DNA from: an uncultured Alphaproteobacteria bacterium
Lineage (GTDB): Bacteria > Pseudomonadota > Alphaproteobacteria > Methylaequorales > Methylaequoraceae
Direction: 5' to 3'
Assembly (NCBI GenBank): GCA_902617375.1
Contig: CACMWI010000002.1
Coordinates: 242,639 to 306,638, forward strand
DNA: 64,000 nucleotides
Positions 16,496 through 24,875 of this stretch are shown here, one piece after another; positions within the stretch are counted from its first letter, which is position 1, and each line of letters begins with the position of its first letter. The notes under the pieces are model-generated. The model did not search any database. It saw only the letters and a list, made by a program, of their open reading frames with translations, and was not told the DNA's origin. Position numbers and translations under genes: made by a program.

Positions 16496-18253
16496 ATGGG
16501 TTTTTTAAATAAATTACACAAAAAAAATATAATCGCAAAACCTGGGTTCAATAGGTGGCTTGTGCCACCAGCCTCTATTGCTATTCATTTGTGTATTGGA
16601 TCAGTTTACGCATGGAGTATGTTTAACCCAGCTTTAGTAAAAATTCTTGGAGTTGTAACATCTTCTGGAGATGACTGGAGTCTCGGTCAAGTTGTTTGGA
16701 TTTTTTCTGTAGCAATCGTTAGCTTAGGATTAGCAGCAGCTTATGCTGGTAAATGGCTTGAGGAAGTTGGTCCTAGGATGGTTGGATTTGTAGCAGCATG
16801 CTGTTGGGGTGGGGGGTTTGTAATTGGCTCGATTGGAATCTTTCTCCAAGAAATGGGGGTCCAAATAACTTTGTCTCTCCCAATGTTGAGCGATGATCCA
16901 ATGATATTAAGTGTTGGGTTATACCTTTTGTATCTAGGTTATGGTGTTATTGGTGGAATTGGGTTAGGACTTGGTTATGTATCGCCAGTATCAACTTTAA
17001 TAAGATGGTTTCCAGATAGAAGAGGCATGGCAACTGGCATGGCTATAATGGGTTTTGGCGGTGGTGCCATGATTGCGAAGGTTACTATAGACAGGCTATT
17101 AGCAAAATTTTACAAAGTTCCAGAGTATTTAGGAGATATAGATTCACTAAACCTAATAACGGAGGGTGGAAGAAGATTTGTAGATATTTCAGGAAACTTA
17201 GTTGAAGTTGTAATTGTTACTGTCAATGATTTAGCAAAAATGATAGTTCCTGGAGATCCTGGTGTATATATTGTCGGAACCGGTTCAAGTGGTGCTGCCC
17301 AAACATTCCTTTTTTTGGGTATTGTTTATTTTATCATTATGACCATTGCTGCATTTTCTTATAGAGTTCCTCCTGAAGGATGGAAACCCAAAGGATGGAC
17401 ACCTCCAAAAGATTCAAAAAAGACAAGATTAATAACTAAGAATAACGTGCATATCGATCAAGCTTTAAAAACCCCGCAATTTTACTTTTTATGGATTGTA
17501 CTTTGCTTTAACGTCACAGCTGGCATAGGAGTTATTGGGGTTGCTAAAACAATGATGATTGAAATTTTTGAACCAAGTTTACCAGCCATTGTCACCGCAG
17601 GTTTTGCCGGAACATATGTACTTATGATAAGTGTTTTTAACATGGTTGGAAGAATATTTTGGGCATCCATGTCAGACTTTATTGGAAGAAAACCCACATA
17701 CTTTATATTCTTTTCACTTGGAATACTATTATACTTGTCAATTCCTTTTACTGCTAAAGCTATGAGTATTGACCCAATTGTAACTTATCTCATACTTTTT
17801 TATGCAGCATCAATGGTGATTTTCACAATGTATGGGGGCGGCTTTGCAACAATTCCAGCTTACCTTGCCGATATCTTTGGCACGAAATATGTTGGAGGAA
17901 TACACGGAAGACTACTTACAGCTTGGTCCACAGCTGGTGTTTTGGGTCCTGTTGCAATAACTCAACTTAGACAAAATTCAGTAGATAGCGCTATTAATGA
18001 TCTTGTATCCAAAATAAGTCCCGAAAAATTTACAGAGATTTACGGGGCTTCCGTAGAAAATTTATCACTTTTGGTTCAAGAAAAAACAGTCACGATATCT
18101 AATTTAATGCCTCATATGCCAGAAGGCACTATCAATCCATCAACAACATTATATAACTCTACAATGTTTGCCATGGCTGGTTTATTGGCTATAGCTTTTG
18201 TTGCCAACCTCTTAATAGGCCCGGTAAATGAAAAACACCATATGAAAGAATAG
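16496..18253 (+). CDS. MFS transporter of the oxalate/formate antiporter (OFA) family
   Basis: This 585-residue integral inner-membrane protein has about 12 hydrophobic helices. The MFS/OFA signature is visible in IRWFPDRRGMATGMAIMGFG after transmembrane segment 4-5, together with GSVYAWSMFNPAL in the first helix. A large soluble insertion (about residues 215-265) between helices 6 and 7, and an extended C-terminus, are usual for proteobacterial OFA members. Location right after fdhD and mobA and convergent with fdsA strongly suggests it moves formate or oxalate, or another small carboxylate feeding the formate dehydrogenase. The actual substrate cannot be read from sequence. Its stop is six bases from the convergent fdsA stop. 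Confidence 0.88.
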   Translation: MGFLNKLHKKNIIAKPGFNRWLVPPASIAIHLCIGSVYAWSMFNPALVKILGVVTSSGDDWSLGQVVWIFSVAIVSLGLAAAYAGKWLEEVGPRMVGFVAACCWGGGFVIGSIGIFLQEMGVQITLSLPMLSDDPMILSVGLYLLYLGYGVIGGIGLGLGYVSPVSTLIRWFPDRRGMATGMAIMGFGGGAMIAKVTIDRLLAKFYKVPEYLGDIDSLNLITEGGRRFVDISGNLVEVVIVTVNDLAKMIVPGDPGVYIVGTGSSGAAQTFLFLGIVYFIIMTIAAFSYRVPPEGWKPKGWTPPKDSKKTRLITKNNVHIDQALKTPQFYFLWIVLCFNVTAGIGVIGVAKTMMIEIFEPSLPAIVTAGFAGTYVLMISVFNMVGRIFWASMSDFIGRKPTYFIFFSLGILLYLSIPFTAKAMSIDPIVTYLILFYAASMVIFTMYGGGFATIPAYLADIFGTKYVGGIHGRLLTAWSTAGVLGPVAITQLRQNSVDSAINDLVSKISPEKFTEIYGASVENLSLLVQEKTVTISNLMPHMPEGTINPSTTLYNSTMFAMAGLLAIAFVANLLIGPVNEKHHMKE

Positions 18254-18259
18254 CTTCGA

Positions 18260-21016
18260 CTAAGCTGTTAACTTTTCAATTTTTGCTGCGCAATACTTTA
18301 GTTCTGGGATTTTACCGTCTGGATCCAATGCCTGATTGGTTAACAAATTGGCTGGAGCATTTTCAAAACAAAACGGCATGAAAACCATTCCATCTGGGAT
18401 CATTTTATCAAACCTAACTTTGACACTTACCTTGCCTCTCCTTGTTGACAATTGAACTTGTTCATCTTGTGAAAAATTATTTTTTTTCATTTCATTTTTT
18501 GAAAGATGAACATATGGTTGTGGCTCTATTGTGTTCAAAACCTTGGATCTAGATGTCATTGAGCCTGTATGCCAATGCTCAAGTAACCTTCCAGTTGTAA
18601 GTACAAGCGGGTATTTTTCGTCAGGTTTCTCATCAGGAGAAATAAGTTTAGCAGGAACAAGCTTTCCTTTTTTGTTATTTGTCGGAAAACCTTCTCCAAA
18701 TATCACCTCATTTCCTGGTTTGTTCTCATCATCACAAGGATAAGTTACGGCACCGTCTTTGACTAATCTTTCCCAAGTAATGTTTTTCATAGATTCCATA
18801 CATTTGCTAAGTTCGTCATATACCTCATCTGGACCATTATAATTCCAATTTAATCCCATTCTTTTGGCTAATTCTTGTATTATCCAAAGGTCTTGTTTTG
18901 CTTTCCCAGGAGGGTTAACCGCTTTTTTTGCTAACTGAACTCGTCTATCCGTGTTTGTAAAAGTCCCTGTTTTTTCAGGAAAAGCTGATGCAGGTAAAAC
19001 AATATCAGCAAGATATGCTGTTTCTGTTAAGAAGATATCTTGGACAATGAGAATTTCAAGCCTAGCTAATGCTTCTCTTGCGTGATTAGCATTTGGATCG
19101 GACATGGCGGGATTTTCTCCCATAACATAAAGCCCTTTGATGCTTTTATCATATATAGATTCCATGATTTCAACCACAGTCAAGCCTGGGTTGGGATCAA
19201 GTTTTGTTTGCCAATAATTTTCAAAAAATTTAAGATTTTTGCTGTCTGATATTGGTTGATAATCAGGAAAAACCATTGGTATCAAACCTACATCAGACGC
19301 ACCTTGAACATTATTTTGCCCACGAAGAGGGTGAAGTCCAGTTCCCTTTCTTCCAATGTTTCCTGTAATCATTGCAAGTGAAATTAAACATCTTGAGTTG
19401 TCTGTACCGTGAATATGTTGAGAGATTCCCATACCCCAAAAGATCATTGCGGATTTAGCGTTAGCAAATAATCTGGCAGTTTCTCTTATCTCTGAAGGAG
19501 AAATTCCACAAATATCTGACATCTCCTCAGGTGTAAAATCTTTGATGTGTTCTTTAAGATCTTTATAACCTTCTGTGTTTTTTTCAATGTACTGTCTATC
19601 TACGAGACCTTCTTCAATAATTGTGTTAATCATTGCATTTAACAACGCTACATCAGCACCTGGAGTGAATTGCAAGCTTTTCTCAGATATTCTAGATAAG
19701 TCTTGTTTTCTTGGATCCATTATTATTAGTTTCAATCCATTTTTTTTTACGGCATTTTTAATAAATGTAGCAGCTACTGGATGATTTTGCGTCGGTCTTG
19801 CTCCAATAACAATGGCAACATCTGCATTTTGAATTTCTGAAACTGGAGCTGTAACTGCTCCTGATCCAATTGTTTCCATAAGAGCAGCAACGGAAGACGC
19901 ATGACACATTCTTGTACAATGGTCGACATTATTATTTTTAAAACCTGTTCTTATTAACTTTTGGAATAAATAAGCTTCCTCGTTTGAACCTTTAGCACAA
20001 CCAAAACCAGCAAGGGATTTGTCTCCAGAACTATTTAATATTTCTTTAAGTTTACGAGCAGCTAAATCGAGAGCCTCATCCCATGAAGCTTCTCTAAAAT
20101 GAGTCAATGGGTTTAGTGGATCGATTTTTTCTAATGGATCTTTTGGTTTGTCTGATTTTCTAATTAAGGGCACTGTTAGTCTTTCAGGGTTGTGAATATA
20201 ATCAAAACCAAATCTTCCTTTAACGCACAGCCTATTCTTATTTGCAGGACCGTCTCTTCCGTCAACAGATATAATTTTTTCATTTTGAATATTGTATGTT
20301 AATTGACAACCAACCCCACAGTATGGACATAAAGAGTCAACTTTTCTGTCAGGTTTAGCATTTTTGGTTCCATTATCATCTAATAAATTAGATTCCATTA
20401 ATGCGCCAGTTGGACATGCTTGAACACATTCTCCACAACTTACACAAGATGAATCACCCATTGGATCATTAAAGTCGAAAACCACTTTTGAATGATGCCC
20501 TCTGTTACCCATTCCAATAACATCGTTCACTTGAACTTCTCTACATGCTCTTACACATAGATTACAATGGATACAAGCATCAAGATTTACTGACATCGCA
20601 ACGTGTGATGAGTCTTCACAAGGAACTATTTTTTTCTCTCTTTTTTCAAATCTACTATTTTCAACATCTATATCTGAAGCAATTTTCCAGAAATGTGAGT
20701 CGGGGTCATGAGAAGTCTCTCTATCTGGTTGATCTGTAACTAATAGTTCTAAAACCATTTTTCTGGACTTGATGGATCTTTCATCGTTTGTAAGAACCTT
20801 CATACCTTCCGTTGGTTTCCTTATGCAAGAAGCAGCCAGAACTCTCTCCCCCTCAATAGAGACCATGCATGCTCTACAATTACCATCGGCCCTGTATCCA
20901 GGTTTATCTGCAAAACAAAGGTGGGGAAGTGTTATGCCCTCTCTTTTGGCAACGGCCCAAATTGTTTCGTCATCCTTAGCGACTACTTTTTTATTGTTAA
21001 GAAAAAATTCAACCAT
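18260..21016 (-). CDS. fdsA: NAD-dependent formate dehydrogenase, molybdenum catalytic (alpha) subunit
   Basis: This cytosolic enzyme oxidises formate to CO2 and passes electrons to the FdsGB diaphorase. The 918 residues contain, in order, an N-terminal [2Fe-2S] ferredoxin domain (with CRACMV), two [4Fe-4S] motifs (CIHCNLCVRACR and CVSCGECVQACP), the [4Fe-4S] of the molybdopterin domain (CPYCGVGC), and the bis-MGD oxidoreductase body. The Mo ligand is Cys371 followed by His372 (RMCHASS). It is encoded by TGT, so this is a cysteine and not a selenocysteine enzyme. The C-terminal MGD-binding domain is complete. It follows the fdsGB fusion by six bases. Confidence 0.95.
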   Translation of the reverse strand: MVEFFLNNKKVVAKDDETIWAVAKREGITLPHLCFADKPGYRADGNCRACMVSIEGERVLAASCIRKPTEGMKVLTNDERSIKSRKMVLELLVTDQPDRETSHDPDSHFWKIASDIDVENSRFEKREKKIVPCEDSSHVAMSVNLDACIHCNLCVRACREVQVNDVIGMGNRGHHSKVVFDFNDPMGDSSCVSCGECVQACPTGALMESNLLDDNGTKNAKPDRKVDSLCPYCGVGCQLTYNIQNEKIISVDGRDGPANKNRLCVKGRFGFDYIHNPERLTVPLIRKSDKPKDPLEKIDPLNPLTHFREASWDEALDLAARKLKEILNSSGDKSLAGFGCAKGSNEEAYLFQKLIRTGFKNNNVDHCTRMCHASSVAALMETIGSGAVTAPVSEIQNADVAIVIGARPTQNHPVAATFIKNAVKKNGLKLIIMDPRKQDLSRISEKSLQFTPGADVALLNAMINTIIEEGLVDRQYIEKNTEGYKDLKEHIKDFTPEEMSDICGISPSEIRETARLFANAKSAMIFWGMGISQHIHGTDNSRCLISLAMITGNIGRKGTGLHPLRGQNNVQGASDVGLIPMVFPDYQPISDSKNLKFFENYWQTKLDPNPGLTVVEIMESIYDKSIKGLYVMGENPAMSDPNANHAREALARLEILIVQDIFLTETAYLADIVLPASAFPEKTGTFTNTDRRVQLAKKAVNPPGKAKQDLWIIQELAKRMGLNWNYNGPDEVYDELSKCMESMKNITWERLVKDGAVTYPCDDENKPGNEVIFGEGFPTNNKKGKLVPAKLISPDEKPDEKYPLVLTTGRLLEHWHTGSMTSRSKVLNTIEPQPYVHLSKNEMKKNNFSQDEQVQLSTRRGKVSVKVRFDKMIPDGMVFMPFCFENAPANLLTNQALDPDGKIPELKYCAAKIEKLTA

Positions 21017-21022
21017 AATATA

Positions 21023-22687
21023 CTATATTCTGTCTTTGAAATAATTTAAAGAACAAGTTATTGGGTTGCCTGCAGCTTGACCTAATCCGCAAATTGAGGC
21101 CTCACTCATTGTGTCAACAAGCTCTCTTAGTAACTTCTCATCCCAGATATTCTTTTCAAGTAACTTTACAGCTTTTTCAGTTCCTACTCTGCAAGGGGTG
21201 CATTGACCGCAGCTTTCGTCATTGAAAAATTTTAATAAGTTTAAAACAACATTTTTGATACTGTCTTTATGTGAAAAGACAACAATTGCTCCTGACCCTA
21301 TAAAGCAACCATGTTTTTCTAAAGAACCAAAGTCAAGTGGAATATCTGCTTTTTCTGCTGGAAGAATTCCACCTGAGGCACCGCCTGGAAGATATCCAAA
21401 AAAATTGTGACCGTCTTGCATTCCTCCGCAATATTCATTTAGTAATTCATTCATTGTTATTCCTGCTGGTGCTAATTTGACACCAGGATTTTTCACTCTA
21501 CCCGATACTGAATAACTGTGTGGCCCCTTGTGACCTTTCTTACCTTGATTGCTATACCACTTATGACCTTTCTCAAGAATATCTCTAACCCAATATACAG
21601 TTTCAATATTGTGATTAAGTGTGGGTTTACCAAAAAGACCTACTTTTGAAACAAATGGTGGTTTATGCCTTGGAAGACCTCTTTTACCCTCTATAGATTC
21701 AATCATAGCAGATTCTTCGCCACAAATGTAAGCACCAGCACCTCTTCTGACGTAGATTTTTGTATCTTCCCTTAGTATTTTACTATTTTCTAGTTTTGTT
21801 AATTCATTTTTCATTTTTTTTATGATACCAGGGTATTCGTCTCGCATGTAAATATATATTTTTTTTGCTTCTACAGCCCAAGCTGCTATCAACATTCCCT
21901 CAAAAAATTTGTGCATATTTGTTTCTAGATACAATTTATCTTTAAAAGTTCCTGGTTCTCCCTCATCCCCATTTATTGTCATAAGTCTTGGCCCTTTTTC
22001 CATTCTGACAAATTTCCATTTTTGTCCAGAGGGGAAACCAGCTCCTCCCATACCTTTTAAACCAGATTTGTTTAACTCGTCTATAACTTCGTCTACACTT
22101 AATTTTCCCTCATAGCATTTTAATAAAGTTTTATAACCGTCATCTTGAGTATAAGTGCTAAAGTCTATTCCTCCTACATCCTTAGGATGAACTTCATTTT
22201 TTGACAACGCATTTTCTACGTCCTTTAGAGAGAATTTTTCAAGGTGATTATGACCAACTTCACAGGCAGGCGCCTTGTCACATAAGCCCATACATGGTGC
22301 TCTTACAACTCTTACTTTCTTTTTATCTAATGTTGATTCTAACTTTTTCATCAGATCATTAGCCCCGAACAATTCACATGTTAAGCTATCGCATACTCTT
22401 ATTGTCGTAGGTGGTAGCGATTCATCTTCATCATCGATAACATCAAAGTGCGCATAGAATGTGGCAACCTCAAATGCTTCAGCCATTGGTATTTTTAGGA
22501 GGTTAGCTAAAGCAGCAAGATGTTTTTTGCGGATTTGATTATACTTATCTTGTATCAAATGAAGATATTCAATTAGCATATCTCTTTTTAAAGGGAGATG
22601 ATCTATTAAATCTTTTATTTCAGCAATATCTGAATCTTTTGAGTCTCTTCCTTTTGGATAAAAATTTTTGTTTTTAATGTCTAACAT
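21023..22687 (-). CDS. fdsB: Fused diaphorase subunit of formate dehydrogenase (FdsG-FdsB, NuoE-NuoF like)
   Basis: This 554-residue protein joins two proteins that are separate in the classic fds operon. Residues about 1-160 are NuoE/FdsG-like with a thioredoxin-type [2Fe-2S] site (CDSLTC and CMGLC). Residues about 175-554 are NuoF/FdsB-like: GGAGFPSGQKW and NGDEGEPGTFKD bind NADH and FMN, and CGQCTPCRVG with the later Cys in SICGLG binds a [4Fe-4S] cluster. It receives electrons from FdsA and reduces NAD. The gene is first in fdsGB-fdsA; there is no fdsD in the window. The upstream region is a long alternating AT stretch that probably contains the promoter. Confidence 0.93.
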   Translation of the reverse strand: MLDIKNKNFYPKGRDSKDSDIAEIKDLIDHLPLKRDMLIEYLHLIQDKYNQIRKKHLAALANLLKIPMAEAFEVATFYAHFDVIDDEDESLPPTTIRVCDSLTCELFGANDLMKKLESTLDKKKVRVVRAPCMGLCDKAPACEVGHNHLEKFSLKDVENALSKNEVHPKDVGGIDFSTYTQDDGYKTLLKCYEGKLSVDEVIDELNKSGLKGMGGAGFPSGQKWKFVRMEKGPRLMTINGDEGEPGTFKDKLYLETNMHKFFEGMLIAAWAVEAKKIYIYMRDEYPGIIKKMKNELTKLENSKILREDTKIYVRRGAGAYICGEESAMIESIEGKRGLPRHKPPFVSKVGLFGKPTLNHNIETVYWVRDILEKGHKWYSNQGKKGHKGPHSYSVSGRVKNPGVKLAPAGITMNELLNEYCGGMQDGHNFFGYLPGGASGGILPAEKADIPLDFGSLEKHGCFIGSGAIVVFSHKDSIKNVVLNLLKFFNDESCGQCTPCRVGTEKAVKLLEKNIWDEKLLRELVDTMSEASICGLGQAAGNPITCSLNYFKDRI

Positions 22688-22736
22688 TGTAAGTATATCA
22701 ATTATATATAATATATATATCGATTTTCTAGAAATA

Positions 22737-23249
22737 CTATAGATGATCTTTCAAAATTTTACTAATTTTTACTGACAAATTGCCCCCTTCAAACAAAAAC
22801 CCTTTGATTGAGGCATTCTTTGCTGCAATTAAATCAGTTTTTTTGTCTCCAACCATAAAACATCTTGTCTTATCTAAGTTATATTTTTCAACTGCTTCAT
22901 TTATCATTTTAGGTGAAGGTTTTCTTCTTGATTCAGGGTTATTGTTTGGTAAATCTTCAGAAAAAAAAAAATCATTAATTTGAATACCTTCTTTTTTTAG
23001 AATTTTATTCATCCATTCATGCAGGTTTGTGACATCTTTAGCAGTGAAATAGCCTCGACTAATTCCAGATTGATTAGTTATTACAATCACAAGAAAATTA
23101 TTTTTTTTTAATAATTTTATAGCCTCTACAGCTCCATCAATCCATTTAAAATCCTGACTTTTGTGCAGATAACCTATGTCCTCATTTAAGACTCCATCTC
23201 TATCTAAAAAACATGCTTTATTAATTTTTTTAAATTTTTCTTGATTCAT
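22737..23249 (-). CDS. gmhB: D-glycero-D-manno-heptose 1,7-bisphosphate phosphatase-like HAD protein, zinc loop lost
   Basis: This 170-residue HAD-family histidinol-phosphatase/GmhB-type phosphatase starts at MNQEKF; the upstream TTG is less likely. Present are the nucleophile motif LDRDGVLNED (Asp16, Asp18), ITNQSGISRGYF (58-68), the Lys-containing RRKPSP (108-113) and the acidic motif VGDKKTD (133-139). In E. coli GmhB a zinc ion is held by a CxH...CxC loop just before RKP. Here that stretch is SEDLPNNNPES, with no Cys or His. The enzyme normally acts in heptose synthesis for the LPS core. A stand-alone HAD with another sugar-phosphate substrate is possible. It is divergent from dksA. Confidence 0.82.
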   Translation of the reverse strand: MNQEKFKKINKACFLDRDGVLNEDIGYLHKSQDFKWIDGAVEAIKLLKKNNFLVIVITNQSGISRGYFTAKDVTNLHEWMNKILKKEGIQINDFFFSEDLPNNNPESRRKPSPKMINEAVEKYNLDKTRCFMVGDKKTDLIAAKNASIKGFLFEGGNLSVKISKILKDHL

Positions 23250-23295
23250 TTTTTTTCGAATATAATTATAGTGCAATAAATTATAATGTTGAAAT

Positions 23296-23724
23296 ATGGT
23301 TGAAAAAAAAAAAATTAACGGTTCTTACACACCATCTGAAAAAGAAAAGTTCATGAGTGCAAAGCAATTGAAATATTTTAAAAAGTTACTGAATGATTGG
23401 AAAGATGACCTTCTCCAAGGTTCATCTCTAACAATAAATAATCTGAAAGAAGAATCCTCTAATAAACCTGATAATGCTGACAGAGCTTCAATTGAGTCAG
23501 AGAGAAGTTTAGAGTTAAGAACAAGAGATAGAGAACGCAAGTTAATAAGTAAAATAAACAAAGCACTTAGAAAGATTGAGGATGGAACTTATGGTTATTG
23601 TGAAGAAACCAATCAACCTATCTCTTTAAAAAGACTGATAGCTAGACCAATAGCAACATTGTCATTAGAGGCACAGGAATCTCATGAAAAATCAGAAAAG
23701 ATTTATAAAGAGAAAGAATATTAA
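23296..23724 (+). CDS. dksA: RNA polymerase-binding transcription factor DksA
   Basis: DksA binds the secondary channel of RNA polymerase and, with ppGpp, controls rRNA and biosynthetic promoters. The 142 residues have the coiled-coil tip DNADRAS (59-65), corresponding to the DxxDxA tip, then LRKIEDGTYGYCEET and RLIARPIATLS of the globular domain. Only one cysteine (Cys102) of the four-Cys zinc finger of E. coli DksA remains, which is common for alphaproteobacterial DksA. The C-terminal helix is ordinary. recA follows downstream with its own SOS-type promoter. Confidence 0.93.
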   Translation: MVEKKKINGSYTPSEKEKFMSAKQLKYFKKLLNDWKDDLLQGSSLTINNLKEESSNKPDNADRASIESERSLELRTRDRERKLISKINKALRKIEDGTYGYCEETNQPISLKRLIARPIATLSLEAQESHEKSEKIYKEKEY

Positions 23725-23732
23725 TTAATCTA

Positions 23733-23760
23733 TTGCTATAATCATTTTTAATGATACATT
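23733..23760 (+). promoter_or_regulatory. Putative recA promoter
   Basis: TTGCTA (23733-23738) and TACATT (23755-23760), 16 bases apart, form a plausible sigma-70-type promoter that would start transcription close to the SOS box. An alternative -10 is TATAAT at 23737-23742. This is assigned by eye from consensus similarity. Confidence 0.45.
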
Positions 23761-23769
23761 ATACAAAAA

Positions 23770-23784
23770 GAACATTTATAGAAC
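23770..23784 (+). promoter_or_regulatory. Alphaproteobacterial LexA (SOS) box in front of recA
   Basis: The sequence is a perfect GAAC-N7-GAAC direct repeat (spacer ATTTATA), the LexA operator consensus of Alphaproteobacteria. It ends four bases before the recA start codon, so it overlaps the expected transcription start and the ribosome-binding region. This supports both the taxonomic assignment and SOS control of recA. lexA itself is not in the window. Confidence 0.92.
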
Positions 23785-23788
23785 ATTT

Positions 23789-24841
23789 ATGGATAAATTA
23801 AAAACATTAGAATCCACCATCAGTCAGATAGAGAGAAACTTCGGTAAAGGCTCCGTCATGAAATTAGGAGAAAGAGAAGTGGTCGAAATTGACGCAATAT
23901 CTTCAGGTTCACTTAGTCTTGACGTAGCATTGGGCATCGGAGGTTTGCCAAAAGGTAGGATAGTTGAAATATACGGTCCCGAGAGTTCCGGAAAGACAAC
24001 ACTAGCTCTTCATGTTATAGCCGAAGCTCAAAAAAAAGGTGGAACATGTGCATTCGTTGATGCTGAACACGCATTGGATCCAGTATACGCAAAAAAATTG
24101 GGTGTTAACACTGATGAGATGCTTATTTCTCAACCAGATAATGGTGAACAAGCACTCGAAATTGCAGATACCCTTGTCAATTCAAATGCAATAGACGTTT
24201 TAGTTGTTGATTCCGTTGCCGCCTTGGTCCCAAGAGCTGAAATTGAAGGTGATATGGGAGACTCCCATATGGGCTTACATGCAAGACTAATGAGCCAAGC
24301 ATTAAGGAAATTAACTGGATCAATTTCAAGGTCTCAAGCTTTGGTCATATTTATTAACCAAATCAGGCAAAAAATTGGCGTAATGTTTGGAAATCCAGAG
24401 ACAACCACAGGAGGGAATGCACTTAAATTTTATGCTTCAATTAGGATGGATATCAGGAGAATCGGTGCTATTAAAGACAGGGATGAGGTAGTTGGTAATC
24501 AGACAAGAGTAAAAGTTGTCAAAAATAAACTTGCCCCTCCATTTAAAACGGTTGAATTTGATATCATGTATGGTGAAGGAATTTCCAAAAATGGAGAAAT
24601 CTTAGATTTAGCAACTAAAGACGGGTTGGTTGAAAAAGCAGGTGCGTGGTACTCATACAACGGTGAAAGAATTGGTCAAGGAAGAGAAAATGCAAAAATT
24701 TATCTAAAAGAGAATCCAAAAGTAGCTCTTGAAATAGAGGAATCAATTCGTTCACAAAATAAAGAACAAGTGATAAAAGCAGAGGAAAATCTCAACGATA
24801 ATAAAGAAGATCTCCCAGATAAAGAAATGAAAGTTGATTAA
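23789..24841 (+). CDS. recA: Recombinase RecA
   Basis: RecA forms nucleoprotein filaments on single-stranded DNA, drives homologous recombination and triggers LexA self-cleavage. The 350 residues carry Walker A GPESSGKT (63-70), Walker [10 protein letters not shown], the invariant loops around NQIRQKIG and [16 protein letters not shown], and a short acidic C-terminal tail. Codon usage looks somewhat less AT-biased than neighbours, as expected of a well-expressed gene. No Shine-Dalgarno is visible immediately before the ATG, where the SOS box sits. alaS follows after 34 bases. Confidence 0.99.
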   Translation: MDKLKTLESTISQIERNFGKGSVMKLGEREVVEIDAISSGSLSLDVALGIGGLPKGRIVEIYGPESSGKTTLALHVIAEAQKKGGTCAFVDAEHALDPVYAKKLGVNTDEMLISQPDNGEQALEIADTLVNSNAIDVLVVDSVAALVPRAEIEGDMGDSHMGLHARLMSQALRKLTGSISRSQALVIFINQIRQKIGVMFGNPETTTGGNALKFYASIRMDIRRIGAIKDRDEVVGNQTRVKVVKNKLAPPFKTVEFDIMYGEGISKNGEILDLATKDGLVEKAGAWYSYNGERIGQGRENAKIYLKENPKVALEIEESIRSQNKEQVIKAEENLNDNKEDLPDKEMKVD

Positions 24842-24875
24842 TTACTAACTTTTTAATTATAATCATTTTAGAAAA

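Noticed and set aside
18260..21016. Selenocysteine in the formate dehydrogenase active site
   Set aside because: The Mo-ligand codon is TGT, not TGA, so the enzyme is the cysteine type.
23296..23724. Loss of three of four zinc-finger cysteines in DksA as further evidence of zinc avoidance
   Set aside because: Single-cysteine DksA is common in Alphaproteobacteria, so it is lineage background and not a special feature of this genome.
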